Assembly (NCBI RefSeq): GCF_023065955.2
Contig: NW_026623078.1
Span: forward strand, 7,574,199 to 7,638,198
Length of the DNA stretch: 64,000 bases
From: Ursus arctos
Taxonomy: Eukaryota; Chordata; Mammalia; Carnivora; Ursidae
Reading direction: 5' to 3'
A program made the translations under genes and the position numbers. The notes under the pieces are model-generated. The model ran no database searches. It was not told the origin of the DNA and worked only from the letters and a program-made list of their open reading frames with translations. Positions 35,600 to 47,070 of the stretch are shown here, piece by piece (the stretch's first letter is position 1; every line of letters starts with the position of its first letter).

Positions 35600-36660
35600 G
35601 ATAATGAAGAAACAGGAATATGTTCCAAAAAAAGAACAAGGAAAAACTCCAGAATCAGATCTTAATGAAATGGAAATAAGTGATTTGTCTGACAAAGCGT
35701 TCAAAATAATAGTCATAAAGATGTTTTCCATGGTTAGAATAATGCATGAACAAAGTGAGAATTTTAGGAGATAGAAAATAAAAGAATGTACCAAATAGAA
35801 ACCACAGACCTGAAAAGAATACAGTAACTACAGAAAAATTCAAAAGACTAGATCAGCTGGAAGAAAAGATCAGTGAACTCCAAGATTGGGCAGTGGAATT
35901 CATCCAAACACAGGAACAAAAAGAGAAAAGAATGGAAAAGACTAGAGATACCTTGAGGGATTTAAAGAATACCATCAAGTGGATGAATATTTGCATTACA
36001 GTTGTCCAGAAGAAGAGAGACAGAAAGGAGCAGAAAGCTTATTGAAGAAATAATGGCTGAAAACTTCCCTAATCTGGGGAAAGAAATAGGCATCTAGATC
36101 CAAGAAGTCCACAGAGTTATAAATAAGATGAATTCAAGAGACCCACACCAAGAAACATAATTAAATTATGAAAAGTTAAAGAAGAGAATTTTCATTTTTT
36201 AAAAAGATCTTATTTATTTATTTATTTATTAGAGAGAGAGAGAGAGAGAGAAAACACAGGCAGAGGGAATGGCAGGCAGAGGGAGAAGCAGGACCGTGGG
36301 ATCATGACCTGAGCCAAAGGCAGATCCAACTGAGCCACCCAGGGATCCCAAGAAGAGAATTTTTAAAGCAGCAAGAGAAAATCACCTAGTTATATACAAG
36401 GTAACCACCATGGATTTTTAGTCAGTGGATTTTTATTAGAAACTTGGCAGGCAGGCAGGAGTCCCATGATATATTCGGTGTGCTAAAAGGAAAAAAGCTG
36501 CCAACCAAAAATACACTACCCAGCAAAGTTGTCCTTCTGAACTGAAAGAGAAATTAAGAGTTTTACACATCTGCAAAAGCTAAAGGAGTTCATCAACACT
36601 AGTCTAGGCTTGCAAGAAATGTTAAAGGGACTTGTTCAAGCTGAAATAAAAGGACCCTAA
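35600..36660 (+). pseudogene. Old L1 ORF1 remnant
   Basis: ORF1 region of the L1 at 34496: GAAATGGAAATAAGTGATTT, AAGAATGGAAAAGACTAGAG and GGACTTGTTCAAGCTGAAAT are ORF1-type sequence. It is broken by stops and by the SINE at 36193. Confidence 0.65.
36193..36349 (-). mobile_element. SINEC inside old L1
   Basis: Reverse SINE, internally shortened between the GAGA tract and GTGGGATCATGACCTGAGCC. Target-site duplication AAGAAGAGAATTTT at 36179-36192 and near 36350-36364. Confidence 0.92.
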
Positions 36661-36994
36661 TGAGTAACAGGAAAACATGAAAGTATAATCTCATTGGTAA
36701 ATACAAATATGTAGTTAATTTCAGAATATTCTAATGATGTGATGGAGGTGGGTTAATCACTTATAATATGAAGATTAAAAGACAAAAGTATTAATCTATA
36801 CAAAAATTTGTTAATGGCTAAACAATATAAAGAGATGTAACTTGTGACATCAAAAACATTGTAGCAGGGGAGACTAAACATATAGAGCTCGAGTCTGCAT
36901 TTGAACTTAAGTTGTTATAGGTTAAAATAGACTGTTATAAATATAAGATGTCTTATAAGCCTCATAGTAACCACGCAGTAAAAACCTGTAATAG

Positions 36995-37190
36995 GCGGTG
37001 CCTGGGTGGCTCAGTCGGTTAAGTCTGTCTTCAGCTTGGGTCATGATCTCAGGATTCTGGGATTAATCCCCACATCAGGCTCTCTGCTCAGCAGGGAGTC
37101 TGCTTCTCCCTCTCACTCTCCCTCTGTGCTCTGTCTCTCAAGTAAATAAGTAAAATCTTAAAAAAAAAAAAAACAACAACCCTATAATAG
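36995..37190 (+). mobile_element. SINEC inside old L1
   Basis: GCGGTGCCTGGGTGGCTCAG start and A-rich tail. Target-site duplication CCTGTAATAG (36985) / CCTATAATAG (37191). Confidence 0.92.
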
Positions 37191-38153
37191 AAAGATAAAG
37201 GGAAAGGAATCAATACAGACTATTATAGGAAATCATCAAATTAAAATGGAAGAGACAAAGAAAAGAAGAAAGGAATAACATATTACAAAAAGGCAGAGGA
37301 CAATTAAGAAAATGGCAATAGTAAGTCCATATCTATCAGCAATTACTTTTAAATATAAAGGGATTAAATTCCCCAATCAAAAGACGTAGAGTGGCTGAAT
37401 GATTAAAAGAACAAGACCCAACTATATGCTGCCTCTAAGAAACTCATTCATTCCTTAAAGGAGCACACAGACTGAAAGTGAAAGAATAGAAAACCATATT
37501 CTGTGAAAATTGTAACCCAAAGGGGTTGTTATAGTTATATCAGACAAAACAGACTTCGAGCCACAAACTATAATAAAACATGATCATTATGTAATCACAA
37601 TTGTAAATACTTGTACCTACCATAGGAACACTAATTATATGAAGCAAATTTATCAGTTCTGAAAGAAGGCAGAAATACAATATTAGGGGACTACAGCATC
37701 CCACTTTCAACAATAGCTAGATCATCCAAACAAAATCATTATGAAAACATTGGACTTAGAGACATTACATCAGATGGACTTAACAGACATTTATAGGACA
37801 TTACATCTAAGAACAGCAAAGTACACATTCTTCTCATGAACATCTGGATAGATCATATGTTAGACCATAAAACAAGCCATAACAACATAAGAAGGTTGAA
37901 ATCATATCAGCCATCTTTTCTGACCACGGTGGTTTGAAACTAGAAATCAATTACAGGAAGAAAACTGGAAAATTCGCAAATACATGGAGATTGAAAAACA
38001 TGCTCCTGAACAACCAGTGGGTCAAAGAAACCACAAGAGAAAAAAAAAAAATCTCAATACCAAAGGAAATGGTAATACAATATACCAGAACTAACGGGAT
38101 GCAACAAAAGTAGTTCTAAGAGGGAAGTTCATAGAGATAAATGCCTATAGTAA

Positions 38154-39144
38154 TGGGAGAAAATATTTGCAAATGACATATCAGATAAAGGGCTAGTATC
38201 CACAATCTATAAAGAACTTATCAAACTCAAAACCCCCAAGACAAATAATCCAGTCAAGAAATGTTCAGAAGTCATGAACAGGCATTTCTCCAAAGAAGAC
38301 ATACAAATGACCAACAGACATGTGAAAAAATGCTCCACATCACTCAGCATCAGGGAAATACAAATCAAAGCCACAATGAAATACCACCTTAAACCAGTCA
38401 GAATGGCTAAAATTAACAAGACAGGAAACAACATAGTTTGTGAGGATGTGGAGAAAGGGGAACCCTCTTACACTGTTGGTGGGAATGCAAGTGGTGCAGC
38501 CACTCTGGAAAACAGTATGAAGGTTCCTCAAGAAATTAAAAGTAGAGCTACCCTATGACCCAGAAATTTCACTGCTAGGTATTTACCCCGAAGATACAAA
38601 TGTAATGATCTGAAAGGGCACCTGCACCCCAGTGTTCATAACAACATTGTCAACAATAGTCAAACTTGGAAAGAGCCAAGGTGTCCATGGACAGATGAAT
38701 GGATAAAGAAGATGTGGTATATATGTACAAGGGAATATTACTCAGACATCAGGAAGAATAAATACCATTTACATTGATGTGAATGGAAGAGAAGGGTATA
38801 ATGCTGAGCAAAATAAGTCAATTAGAGAAAGACAATTATCATATGGTTTCACGCATATGTGGAATATAAGAAACAGCACAGAGGAAAATAGAGAAAGGGA
38901 GGGAATGGGAAGTCATCAGAGAAGGAGACAGACCATGAGAGACTCCGAACTATAGGAAAAAAACTGAAGGTTGCTGGGGGGGGGGGGAGGCTAATGGAGG
39001 GGGATGGGGTGATTGGGTGATGGATATTAAGGAGGGCACGTGATGTGATGAGCACTAGGGTTTATACACAACTGATGAATTATTGAACACTACATCTGAA
39101 ACTAATGATGTTGGCTAATTGAATTTAAATTGAAATATTTTTAA
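38154..39144 (+). mobile_element. Younger 5'-truncated L1 nested in the old L1
   Basis: Opens abruptly in late ORF2 (TGGGAGAAAATATTTGCAAA), runs through the C-terminal region (frame 38274-38558 with [20 protein letters not shown]) and the 3' UTR to a short A-rich tail. Target-site duplication AAATGCCTATAGTAA at 38139-38153 and AAATGCCTTTAGTAA at 39145-39159; the old L1 ORF2 continues seamlessly after it. Confidence 0.95.
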
Positions 39145-40518
39145 AAATGCCTTTAGTAAGAAAAAAAGAAAGATCTGAGATAAACAATGTAACTTTATAC
39201 CTCAAAGAATCATAAAAAGAAAACAAAATAAGTGCAAAGTTAGTAGACGAAAGGAAATAATAAAAATCAGAGTGTCAGTGTATGATATAGAGACTAAAAA
39301 GACAATAGAAAAGATCAATGAAACTAAAAGATGATTTTTGGAAGAGATTAATAAATAGAGAAATCTTTATCTAGACATACCAAGAAATGAAATAAAGACT
39401 CAAATGTATAAAATTAGATATCCCAAGAGGAGGCATTACAACTGATACCACAGAAATACAAAGGGTCATGAGAGACTACTGTGAACAATTATACACTGAC
39501 AAATTGGACAACCTAAGAGAAATAGATAAATCCCAGAAACATACAACATACCAAGACTGAAGCAGGTAGAAAGAGAAAATGTGAACAGATCAATTACTTG
39601 TAAGGATATTGAATCAGTAATCAAAAACCTCCCAACAAAGAAAATTTCAGAAACAAATGCCTTCACTGGTAAATTCTACCTAACAATTAAAGAAGAACTA
39701 TTACCAATCCTTCTCAAACTCTTTCAAAAAACAAGAGAGGAGGAAATGTTTCCAAAGTTATTTTATAAGACCAGCATTATTCTGATACCAATATCAGGGA
39801 GAGGCACCATAAGACAATTACAACTAGTATCTCTGTTCAACATACACAAAAATCCCTAATAAAGTTTTAGTAAACCAAATTGAAAAAAGTTTCATACACC
39901 ATGATCAGTTGGGATTGATTCCAAGGATGCAAGGATGGTTCAACATACAGAAATCAATAAACAAGATATATATACTATATTAACAAAATGAAGGAGAAAA
40001 ATCATATGAGTATCTCAACAGATGCATAAAATGCTTTTGACAAATATCAACATCAATTCATAAGAAAAAATGCCAATGATTTGAGAGAGAAAGTACCTCA
40101 ACATAAAAAGGCACATATAATAAGGCACATATAGTAAGGCACATATAATAAGCTTACAACGACATGATACTCCTAAGATGGGGAACAAGACAACGATGCC
40201 CACTCCTGTCACTTTTATTCAACAGATTACCAGAAGTCCTAGCCATAGCAGTTAGGCAAGAAAAAGAATTAAAAGCCATTTAAATTGCAGAGGAAAAAAA
40301 TAAAACCATTTTTTTTTTCAGATGACATAATGTTGTATGTAGAAAACCCTAAAGACTCTAGCAATAAAGTGTTAGAACTAGTAAATGAATTCAGTGAAGT
40401 TGTAGGATTCAAAATCAATATAAAAAAATCTGTTGTATTTCTATACACTATCCAAAAGAGAAATTAAGAAAATAATCCCATTTATAATTGCATCAAAATA
40501 TTAAAATACCTAGGAAGA

Positions 40519-40707
40519 GGGGCACCTGTATGGCTCAGTTGGTTAAGCATCTGACTTCACCTCAGGTCATGATCTCAAGGTCCTGGGATCCAGCCCTGTG
40601 TCAGGCTCACCGATCAGCAGGGAGTTGACTTCTCCTTCCCCTTCTCCCTCTGCTCCTCCCCCTGCTCATGCTCTCTCTCAAATAAGTAAATAAAATCTTT
40701 AAAAAAA
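40519..40707 (+). mobile_element. SINEC inside old L1
   Basis: GGGGCACCTGTATGGCTCAG start, CT-rich middle, AAGTAAATAAAATCTTTAAA tail. Target-site duplication AATACCTAGGAAGA (40505) / AATACATAGGAAGA (40708). Confidence 0.95.
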
Positions 40708-41772
40708 AATACATAGGAAGAAATTTCACCCAAGAGGTAAAAGTACTCTACATTGAAAAGTATAAGACACTGATGAAAGAAATCAAGGAAGACAAAAATA
40801 AATGTTCTCATAGATTAGCAGAATTAATATTGTTAGTATGTTAATACTGCCAAAGCAATCTACAGATTCGTTGCAACCCCTATCAAAATTCCAATTGCAT
40901 TTTTCACAGGAATAAAACAATTTTAAATTTGCATGGAACCACAAAAGACTTTAAAGAGCCAAAACAATCTGGAGAAAGAAGAACAAAGCTGGACATCACA
41001 CTTCCTGACTTCAAGCTATATTACAAAGCAGTAACAATCAAAACAGTATGGTACTGGTATAAAAACAGACATATATTTCAATGGAACGTAATGGAAAGTC
41101 TGGAAATAACCCATGCCTATACGGTCAATTTCTTTGTGACAAAGGAGCCAAGAATATACAATGGGGAAAGGACAGTCTCTTCAATAAATGGTGTTGGGAA
41201 AACTGGACAGCCACATGCAAAAAAATGACACTAGACTATGATCTTATACAATACACAAAAATTGACTCAAATGTACTAAAGATTTGAATTTAAGACCCAG
41301 TACCATAAAACTCTTAGATGAAGACATGGGGGTAAGCCCATGACATAGATCTTGGCAGTGATTTTTTGGATTTGGTGCCAAAAGCAAAGGCGACCAAAGC
41401 AAAAGTAAACAAGTGAGACTACATCAAACTGAAAAGCTTCTGCACCAAAAAAGAAAACCGTTAACAGAATGAAAAAGGCATTCTTCTGAAAGGGAGAAAA
41501 TATTTGCAAATTATATATCTATTAAAAGACTGATATCCAAAATACATAATGAATGCCTACGACTGAGCAAAAACAAATAAACAAACAAACAACCAAAACA
41601 ATTAAAAATGGGCAGAGGAACTGAATACTTATCCAAAGAAGACATACAGATGGCCAACTGGTACATGAAAAAGGTGCTCTACATCACTAATCATCAGGGT
41701 AATGTAAGACAAGATTCAGTGAGATATCAATCATATCTGTTAGAATGGTTATCATCAAAAAGACGAGATGTG

Positions 41773-41982
41773 GGCACCTGGGTGTTTCAGTATGTTGAGC
41801 AACTGACTCTTGATTTTGGCTCAGGTCATGATCTCAGGGTCATGAGATCAAGCCCTGTCTTGGGCTCCGCAGTCATTGGAAGTCTGCTTCTCTCCCTCTA
41901 TCCCTCCCACTGCTTGTGGGCATGCGTGCACTCTCTCTCTGTAAAATAAATAAATAAATCTTTAGGGAAATTAAAAAAAAAA
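41773..41982 (+). mobile_element. SINEC inside old L1
   Basis: GGGCACCTGGGTGTTTCAGT start with TGAGCAACTGACTCTTGATT, CT-rich middle and AATAAATAAATAAATCTTTA tail. The flanking duplication is not clear. Confidence 0.9.
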
Positions 41983-42481
41983 CGCAATAACAAGTGCTGG
42001 TGGAGATGTGAATAAAACAGAAACCATGTGCACTGTTGGTAGAAATGTAAATTGGTACAGTCACTGTGGAAAACAGTATGGAGGTTTCTTAAAAAATAAA
42101 TATAGAACTATCTTATGATCCACCAATTCACCATTCAGTAATAAATCCATAAGAAATTAAAACAGGATATCAAAGAGATATTTGCACTCCCATGTTTATC
42201 ATAGCATTATTCAAAATAGTGGAAACAACATAATCTCAGCCAGTGGATAAATGGATAAGAAGATGGATGTGTGTGCATGCGCACGTGCACTCTCTCTCTC
42301 ACACACACACAGTTGGGAGTCCTGCCATTTGTGACAACATAGATGGACCTTCAGGGCATTATACAAAGTGAAATAAGCTAGACAGAGAAAGGTAAGTACT
42401 GCATGGTATCACTTGTAAGTGGAATCTAAAAACAAAAAAGAAGTCAAACTCATAGAAATAGAGTAAGAAAGTGGTTGCCAG

Positions 42482-42681
42482 GGGCGCCTGGGTGGCTCAG
42501 TCATTAAGCGTCTGCCTTCAGCACAGGGCGTGATCCCAGAGTCCTGGGATCGAGCCCCACATCAGGCTCCTCTGCTGGGAGCCTGCTTCTTCCTCTCCCA
42601 CTCCCCCTGCTTGTGTTCCCTCTCTCGCTGGCTGTCTACCTCTGTCAAATAAATAAATAAATAATCTTAAAAAAAAAAAAT
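42482..42681 (+). mobile_element. SINEC, bear-type subfamily, inside old L1
   Basis: GGGCGCCTGGGTGGCTCAGT, GGGCGTGATCCCAGAGTCCT, GCTTGTGTTCCCTCTCTCGC. Target-site duplication AGTGGTTGCCAG at 42470-42481 and 42682-42693. Confidence 0.96.
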
Positions 42682-43152
42682 AGTGGTTGCCAGCGCCTGT
42701 TGTGTATATATGGAGAATGTGGTAAAAGGGTACCAGGTATAAGATGAATAAGTTCTGAGGATTTAAAGTAACATACAGTAATGGCTACTACCTTTGAGCT
42801 TTGATATGATTTAACAGTTTTTCAGATTGAAGAACAAAAAAATCTGATGTTAGTTTAGAAAGAAAAGTAAAACACACTGACTAATGTTGTTAACATTGTA
42901 CTGTACAATTGAAATTTGCTAAGAGAGTAGAGCTTTAATGTTCTCATACGCACATGCAGAAGTTAAATATGTGTGGTAACAAATTTGTTAATTAACTAGA
43001 TGGGAGGAATCCTTTCACAATGTATATCAAATCACCACAATGTACACTTTAAATATCTTAGTAAATCTGTCAGTTATACTTCAATGGAACTAAAAAAAAA
43101 AAAGTTAATTTCCATGTATATAAACAAAGCCTTCTTGAACTGCTTGCATGAC

Positions 43153-43178
43153 TTTTTTTTTTTTTTTTTTTTTTTTTT
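43153..43178. repeat. (T)26 homopolymer
   Basis: Run of 26 T just upstream of the SINE at 43191. It is unclear what element it belonged to. Confidence 0.95.
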
Positions 43179-43190
43179 AATGTGGTATAG

Positions 43191-43389
43191 GGGGCACCTG
43201 GGTGGCTAAGTCAGTTAAGCAGTTGCCTTTGGCTCAGGTCATGATCTCAGGGTCCTGAGACTGAGCTCCAGGTCAGGCTCCCTGTTCAGTGGGGAGTCGG
43301 CTTCTCCCTCTCCCTCTGCTGCTCCTTTTGCTTGTGCTCTCTCACTTGCACTCTCTCTCAAATTAATAAATAAAATCTTTAAAAAAATA
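43191..43389 (+). mobile_element. SINEC
   Basis: GGGGCACCTGGGTGGCTAAG start and AATAAATAAAATCTTTAAAA tail. Target-site duplication AATGTGGTATAG / AACGTCGTATAG. Confidence 0.95.
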
Positions 43390-43394
43390 ACGTC

Positions 43395-43868
43395 GTATAG
43401 GTTTTTACTAGAATTATGATTGTTGAATAGAAGTCATGGTGTTTCCATTCCTAAGTTTTGTTGCATCTGATGAGAATTTCTCTGGGCGGATTAGAGAAGA
43501 GATATTCTGTGAAGCATCAGCACACCTCCTAATGACTAAAAGCAAGCTCAAATGCTGATTCTATCTTATGGCTCGAGATATTCCCACATGCAGAGAACTG
43601 TTCTACATTTATTTTTACTCTATCTTTTTACTTTTCATCTTCTAATTCCTACAGTTTACTTGTGAGATTCTACAGTTTACTTGGGGATATGGCCTTAACC
43701 GTATACTGCTTTCAGATTGCATTTTTTCTTTTTTTCTTTTTTCTTTTCTTCACAGTCGTAGGATTGAAAACCAGCATTTGACAAATAGCTATCTAGATCA
43801 TTGTACAAAGAATACAGTGTTTTGCTTTTTTTCTTGTGTTTAGTATGAGTTTCTTTTTAAGTAGTACT
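43395..43868. other. Intronic, nothing recognised
   Basis: Unassigned intron with a short CTTTTT-rich tract near 43725-43755. Confidence 0.45.
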
Positions 43869-44075
43869 AAGAGGCAGTAGATGCATCATTGAAGCTAAGC
43901 TTATGAACTCTGGAGCCAGACTGCCTAGGTGTGCATCCAGGTGTGCCGCTTATCACATGTCTTGCACAGGTGTTTAATTTCTCAGTGCCTCAGTTTATCA
44001 TGTGTAAAATGAAGATGGTGATAGTACCTACTCTTATAATGTTGTTTAGAGAAGGTATATAAATGAGTTACTTTC
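43869..44075 (+). repeat. MIR element
   Basis: AACTCTGGAGCCAGACTGCC, CAGTGCCTCAGTTTATCATG and TGTAAAATGAAGATGGTGAT match MIR in order. Confidence 0.9.
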
Positions 44076-44759
44076 TGTAAGCAGAATGATATGAAGCAGA
44101 GCTTATACATATATTAAGTACAGATAGACATATATAAAGTAGAGGTTCTTCCGCATATTTGTGATTATGAGAATTTTAAATATATATATGTATATATATT
44201 TATATTTATACACTACACAGAAATAATAGTGCCATAGGAAAATAGGTGTCTATAGAAAAACAAAGTAGGTAGTATGATAATACACATAATATGTATAAAA
44301 ATAAGATCTTTCAGTCATTTCAGTGAAAGAACATAGGGTGCAAGTAAAAATCATAAAATCAGTAACACCAATGACTACTATTTCTTGAAGGTTCAAATGC
44401 TGGGCACTATGATAAGTCTTTTCTGGTTTCAACAACTTATTTCATCATGTGGCTGGTTATGTAATATTGGAGAATTTCCTTAACCTCTCTCTAAGCTTTG
44501 ATTTTTATCATCTATTTGGTAGTTATTGATGTTTATTCTTTCTTAATAAAGGTATATTATTAGAAAAGTGATCTCTTTTTTCTATCTTCAGCATATTATC
44601 TATGTACTGAAATGATCAGTGAGCTGATACATGTATGAGATAATATATATGTAGCATGTGGTCATAATGGTGGTTAACAACTGATCCTGATTTTTCTTGA
44701 GAGCACAGATGTGTTAGGAGCTGGTGACTTCTCTGTCCCTAGGTAGTTTACTGAATCAA

Positions 44760-45030
44760 AAATATTTGTATATATATGTTCGTATGTATTTATAATATAC
44801 ATTTCAACGAAGATACATATTATATATGCTTTAATATATGTTAATATATTATAAGCATTATATTATGTTAATATAAAATACTTATTACATTATATTTATT
44901 ATATCATATAATATATAACAATATAATGATTCTATAACAGTGTATAATTATAATATATAAATATTAGTATAATAATATAATTATATTAGTATAATAATAT
45001 ATAGTAGTATAATATTATATATATTATTCA
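44760..45030. repeat. AT-rich low-complexity tract
   Basis: About 270 bp of nearly pure A/T with repeated TATAATATA and TTAGTATAATAATATA units. A shorter TATATA tract lies at 44186-44215. Confidence 0.9.
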
Positions 45031-45299
45031 TTGATGGGTAAGGATTTTTGTGAAGTATGTCCATTTTTATGAATCATCTTCCTGCCATACATGGAAGTTT
45101 CTTTGTATTTTTTTTATTTTTATAATGTTGGTATCCTTGCTGTGTGCTTGTGATTAATACTCAATTGTCTCTGTGGTCCAATTAATAAACCCATACCCAA
45201 ATTTTCTTATTTAATGTTCTGCCTATCAGCAGTTTGCAGGTTTTATTCTTGACTACAATTCTGACCACAGTTTAATTTATATGTTTTGTCAAATTGTGA

Positions 45300-45425
45300 G
45301 GTGAGCAGATTGTGAGGCTCCCCCATGGCATGGCTCATTGCCTTCTGTGCATCCCTGGCACCTAGCACTTTGCTAGGTAGAACAGGAAAGATGTGATCAG
45401 TATATGTTTATGGAATAAACTAGGA
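45300..45425 (+). repeat. L2 3'-end relic
   Basis: GCATCCCTGGCACCTAGCAC followed by TATGTTTATGGAATAAAC fits the L2 tail (ATCCCCAGCACCTAGCACAG ... AATAAATG). It lies about 260 bp upstream of the SPIDR exon at 45684. Confidence 0.5.
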
Positions 45426-45683
45426 AAGAATAGAAAGAAAGTCAAATTGATCTGAGAGTAGTTTGTATTTCTAAGAATTGAGAAACTGACCTTCCAAGAA
45501 GTCTTAAAAAAAGGTTACTGATCTAGGAGGGTTGGCCTCTAGGAAGACAATTTAATGACAGATAAGTTAGAATTTGTATGTTCTATCTATTTGTCTCTGG
45601 TTGGAGAGTATAAAATATAAATATTCCAACTATTCTGAAACATTTCTTTTAACTAACTTAATACAATATAATTCATTAAACAG

Positions 45684-45784
45684 GGGCAGGCTAGCAGAAA
45701 GACTAAATAGCCTGCAGAATCGAGAGAGATCGGCCATTTCTTTGTGGAGACATCAGTGTGTTTCTTACCAAAAGACACTCTCAG
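45684..45784 (+). CDS. SPIDR: SPIDR internal coding exon, conserved segment
   Basis: The next SPIDR exon, 101 nt. Its first G completes the Arg codon begun in the exon ending at 26988. It then encodes GRLAERLNSLQNRERSAISL, followed by WRHQCVSYQKTLS and one base of a Gly codon. This is nearly identical to the human segment as I remember it (GGLAERLNGLQNRERSAISL, then WRHQCISYQKTLSG). The donor CAG|GTAAGA is close to consensus. The acceptor AACAG|GGGC is preceded by an A-rich stretch instead of a good pyrimidine tract; the nearest pyrimidine run (TTTCTTTT) is about 40 nt upstream, next to a possible branch site CTAAC. Because 101 is not a multiple of 3, skipping this exon would shift the frame. 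The reading frame running on to about 45807 past the donor is intronic. No later SPIDR exon was found up to 64000. Confidence 0.95.
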
Positions 45785-46158
45785 GTAAGACCTGCACTGA
45801 AATCTGAGACTGTGAGTAAAGAATGTACCAGTTGAAAGTATTTTACATTAAGATATATAAATTTGATCATTACTATTTTCATGACATTTTCTTTTTCTCC
45901 AGGTGTCCTTTAGGTCTCACAAATTGTTCTGAAAGAGGAGTCCATTCTTTAAGGTCTACTGATCCCTCCCTGTAGAACTTCTCACAGTTCAATAGAAGAC
46001 TATTTTTTTTATCTGACTTGGAGGGTGCTGTATTAGGCCTTTCTTTTGTTTTATCTTTTGCTGTATCTGAAAGCCAGTAGCTTTCAAACTTTTGTGACTG
46101 CGACCCTTAGTAAGAAGTACATCTTATATCTTTTCCCAGTGCACACATGCCTTGCATG

Positions 46159-46193
<35 letters not shown>

Positions 46194-46710
46194 CCCTGAA
46201 ACATTTTTATAACAACACTAACTTTAGTAGGTATGATATACTCTTCATTCTCTTTTATTTTTACCATAATCCTAGTCTCACTAAATTGATGTAGTTCCCT
46301 TCTAATGAATTGCAAAATGTAGTTTGAAAGTTGATACTACAAGGAAGTGACTGAAAATCTTGTTTCTTAACAATTGTTTTGATATTAAAAATATTTCATA
46401 TACCTAGAAAAGCTTCCTTTCCTTTCCTGTGAGACTGATTTCTTCCTGAATGGTCTGTCTCTCCATCAGGAGGTGGGGAAGAGGTGGGTGGGCATGGTCA
46501 TCTATTCCAAATCTATTAGTAGTTTTATCTCCAGGGGGATCCTTGGAATGGGCATTTTAATATGCTCACAGGTTATTTTGGCAAATGTTAGCATGCAAAA
46601 TAGAACAGGAGTGCTAGATAGAATACTCAAGTAGTATGTTGTCAACTCTTGTGCATTTTTCTGGAAGACTTTTTAATTCTGATCTCATTTATTATCTTTA
46701 AAATACTTAC
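45785..46710. other. SPIDR intron downstream of the second exon
   Basis: Unassigned intron with a (CA)n microsatellite at about 46158-46192. Confidence 0.5.
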
Positions 46711-46826
46711 CAGCTGGCAGCTGGCTGGCTCAGTTGGTGGAACATCTGACTCTTGATCTCAGAGTTGTGAGTTTGAGCCCCATGTTGGTTATAGAGATTA
46801 CTTAAAATTTAAAAATTTTAAAAATA
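46711..46826 (+). mobile_element. Short SINEC variant
   Basis: CTGGCTGGCTCAGTTGGTGG, TCAGAGTTGTGAGTTTGAGC, then TTATAGAGATTACTTAAAAT; the same short type as at 9710 and 49019. Confidence 0.85.
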
Positions 46827-46829
46827 AAG

Positions 46830-47070
46830 TAGGGGTGCTTGGATGGCTCAGTCACTTCAGCGCCCAACTCTTGGTTTTGGCTCAGGTCCTGATCTCATGG
46901 GTCGTGAGATCGAGTCCCACGTAGGACTTCATGCTCAACAGGAGTCTGCTTGGATTTTCTCTCCCTCTGCCCCTTCTCCACTTACTGGCTCTCTCTGTCT
47001 CTCAACAAATAAATAAATCTAAAATAAAATAAAATAAAATAAAATAAAATAAAATAAAATAAAATAAAAT
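46830..47070 (+). mobile_element. SINEC with (AAAAT)10 tail
   Basis: TAGGGGTGCTTGGATGGCTC start, CT-rich middle, and a tail of ten perfect AAAAT units at 47021-47070. It lies directly behind the short SINE at 46711. Confidence 0.93.

Larger units (their letters stand above)
37300..42430 (+). pseudogene. Old L1 ORF2 remnant
   Basis: Begins with GCAATAGTAAGTCCATATCT and includes the reverse-transcriptase region near 39860-40470 (frame 40285-40467 has SDDIMLYVENPKDS, with the YADD-type motif decayed to SDD) and the late region near 40929-41290. It is disrupted by frameshifts and four insertions. Confidence 0.8.
34496..43103 (+). mobile_element. Old near-full-length LINE-1 (L1M-type), sense, heavily interrupted
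   Basis: Starts near TGATCCAAGATGGCAATATA and ends at an A run after ACACTTTAAATATCTTAGTA and TTATACTTCAATGGAACT. Total span 8.6 kb, of which about 2 kb is later insertions: one younger L1 (38154-39144) and SINEs at 36193, 36995, 40519, 41773 and 42482. Both ORFs are decayed. Confidence 0.9.

Noticed and set aside
42482..42681. tRNA-like A and B boxes in the SINEs, as possible tRNA genes
   Set aside because: They are the heads of tRNA-Lys-derived SINEs followed by CT tract and A-rich tail with target-site duplications; no complete cloverleaf gene is present.
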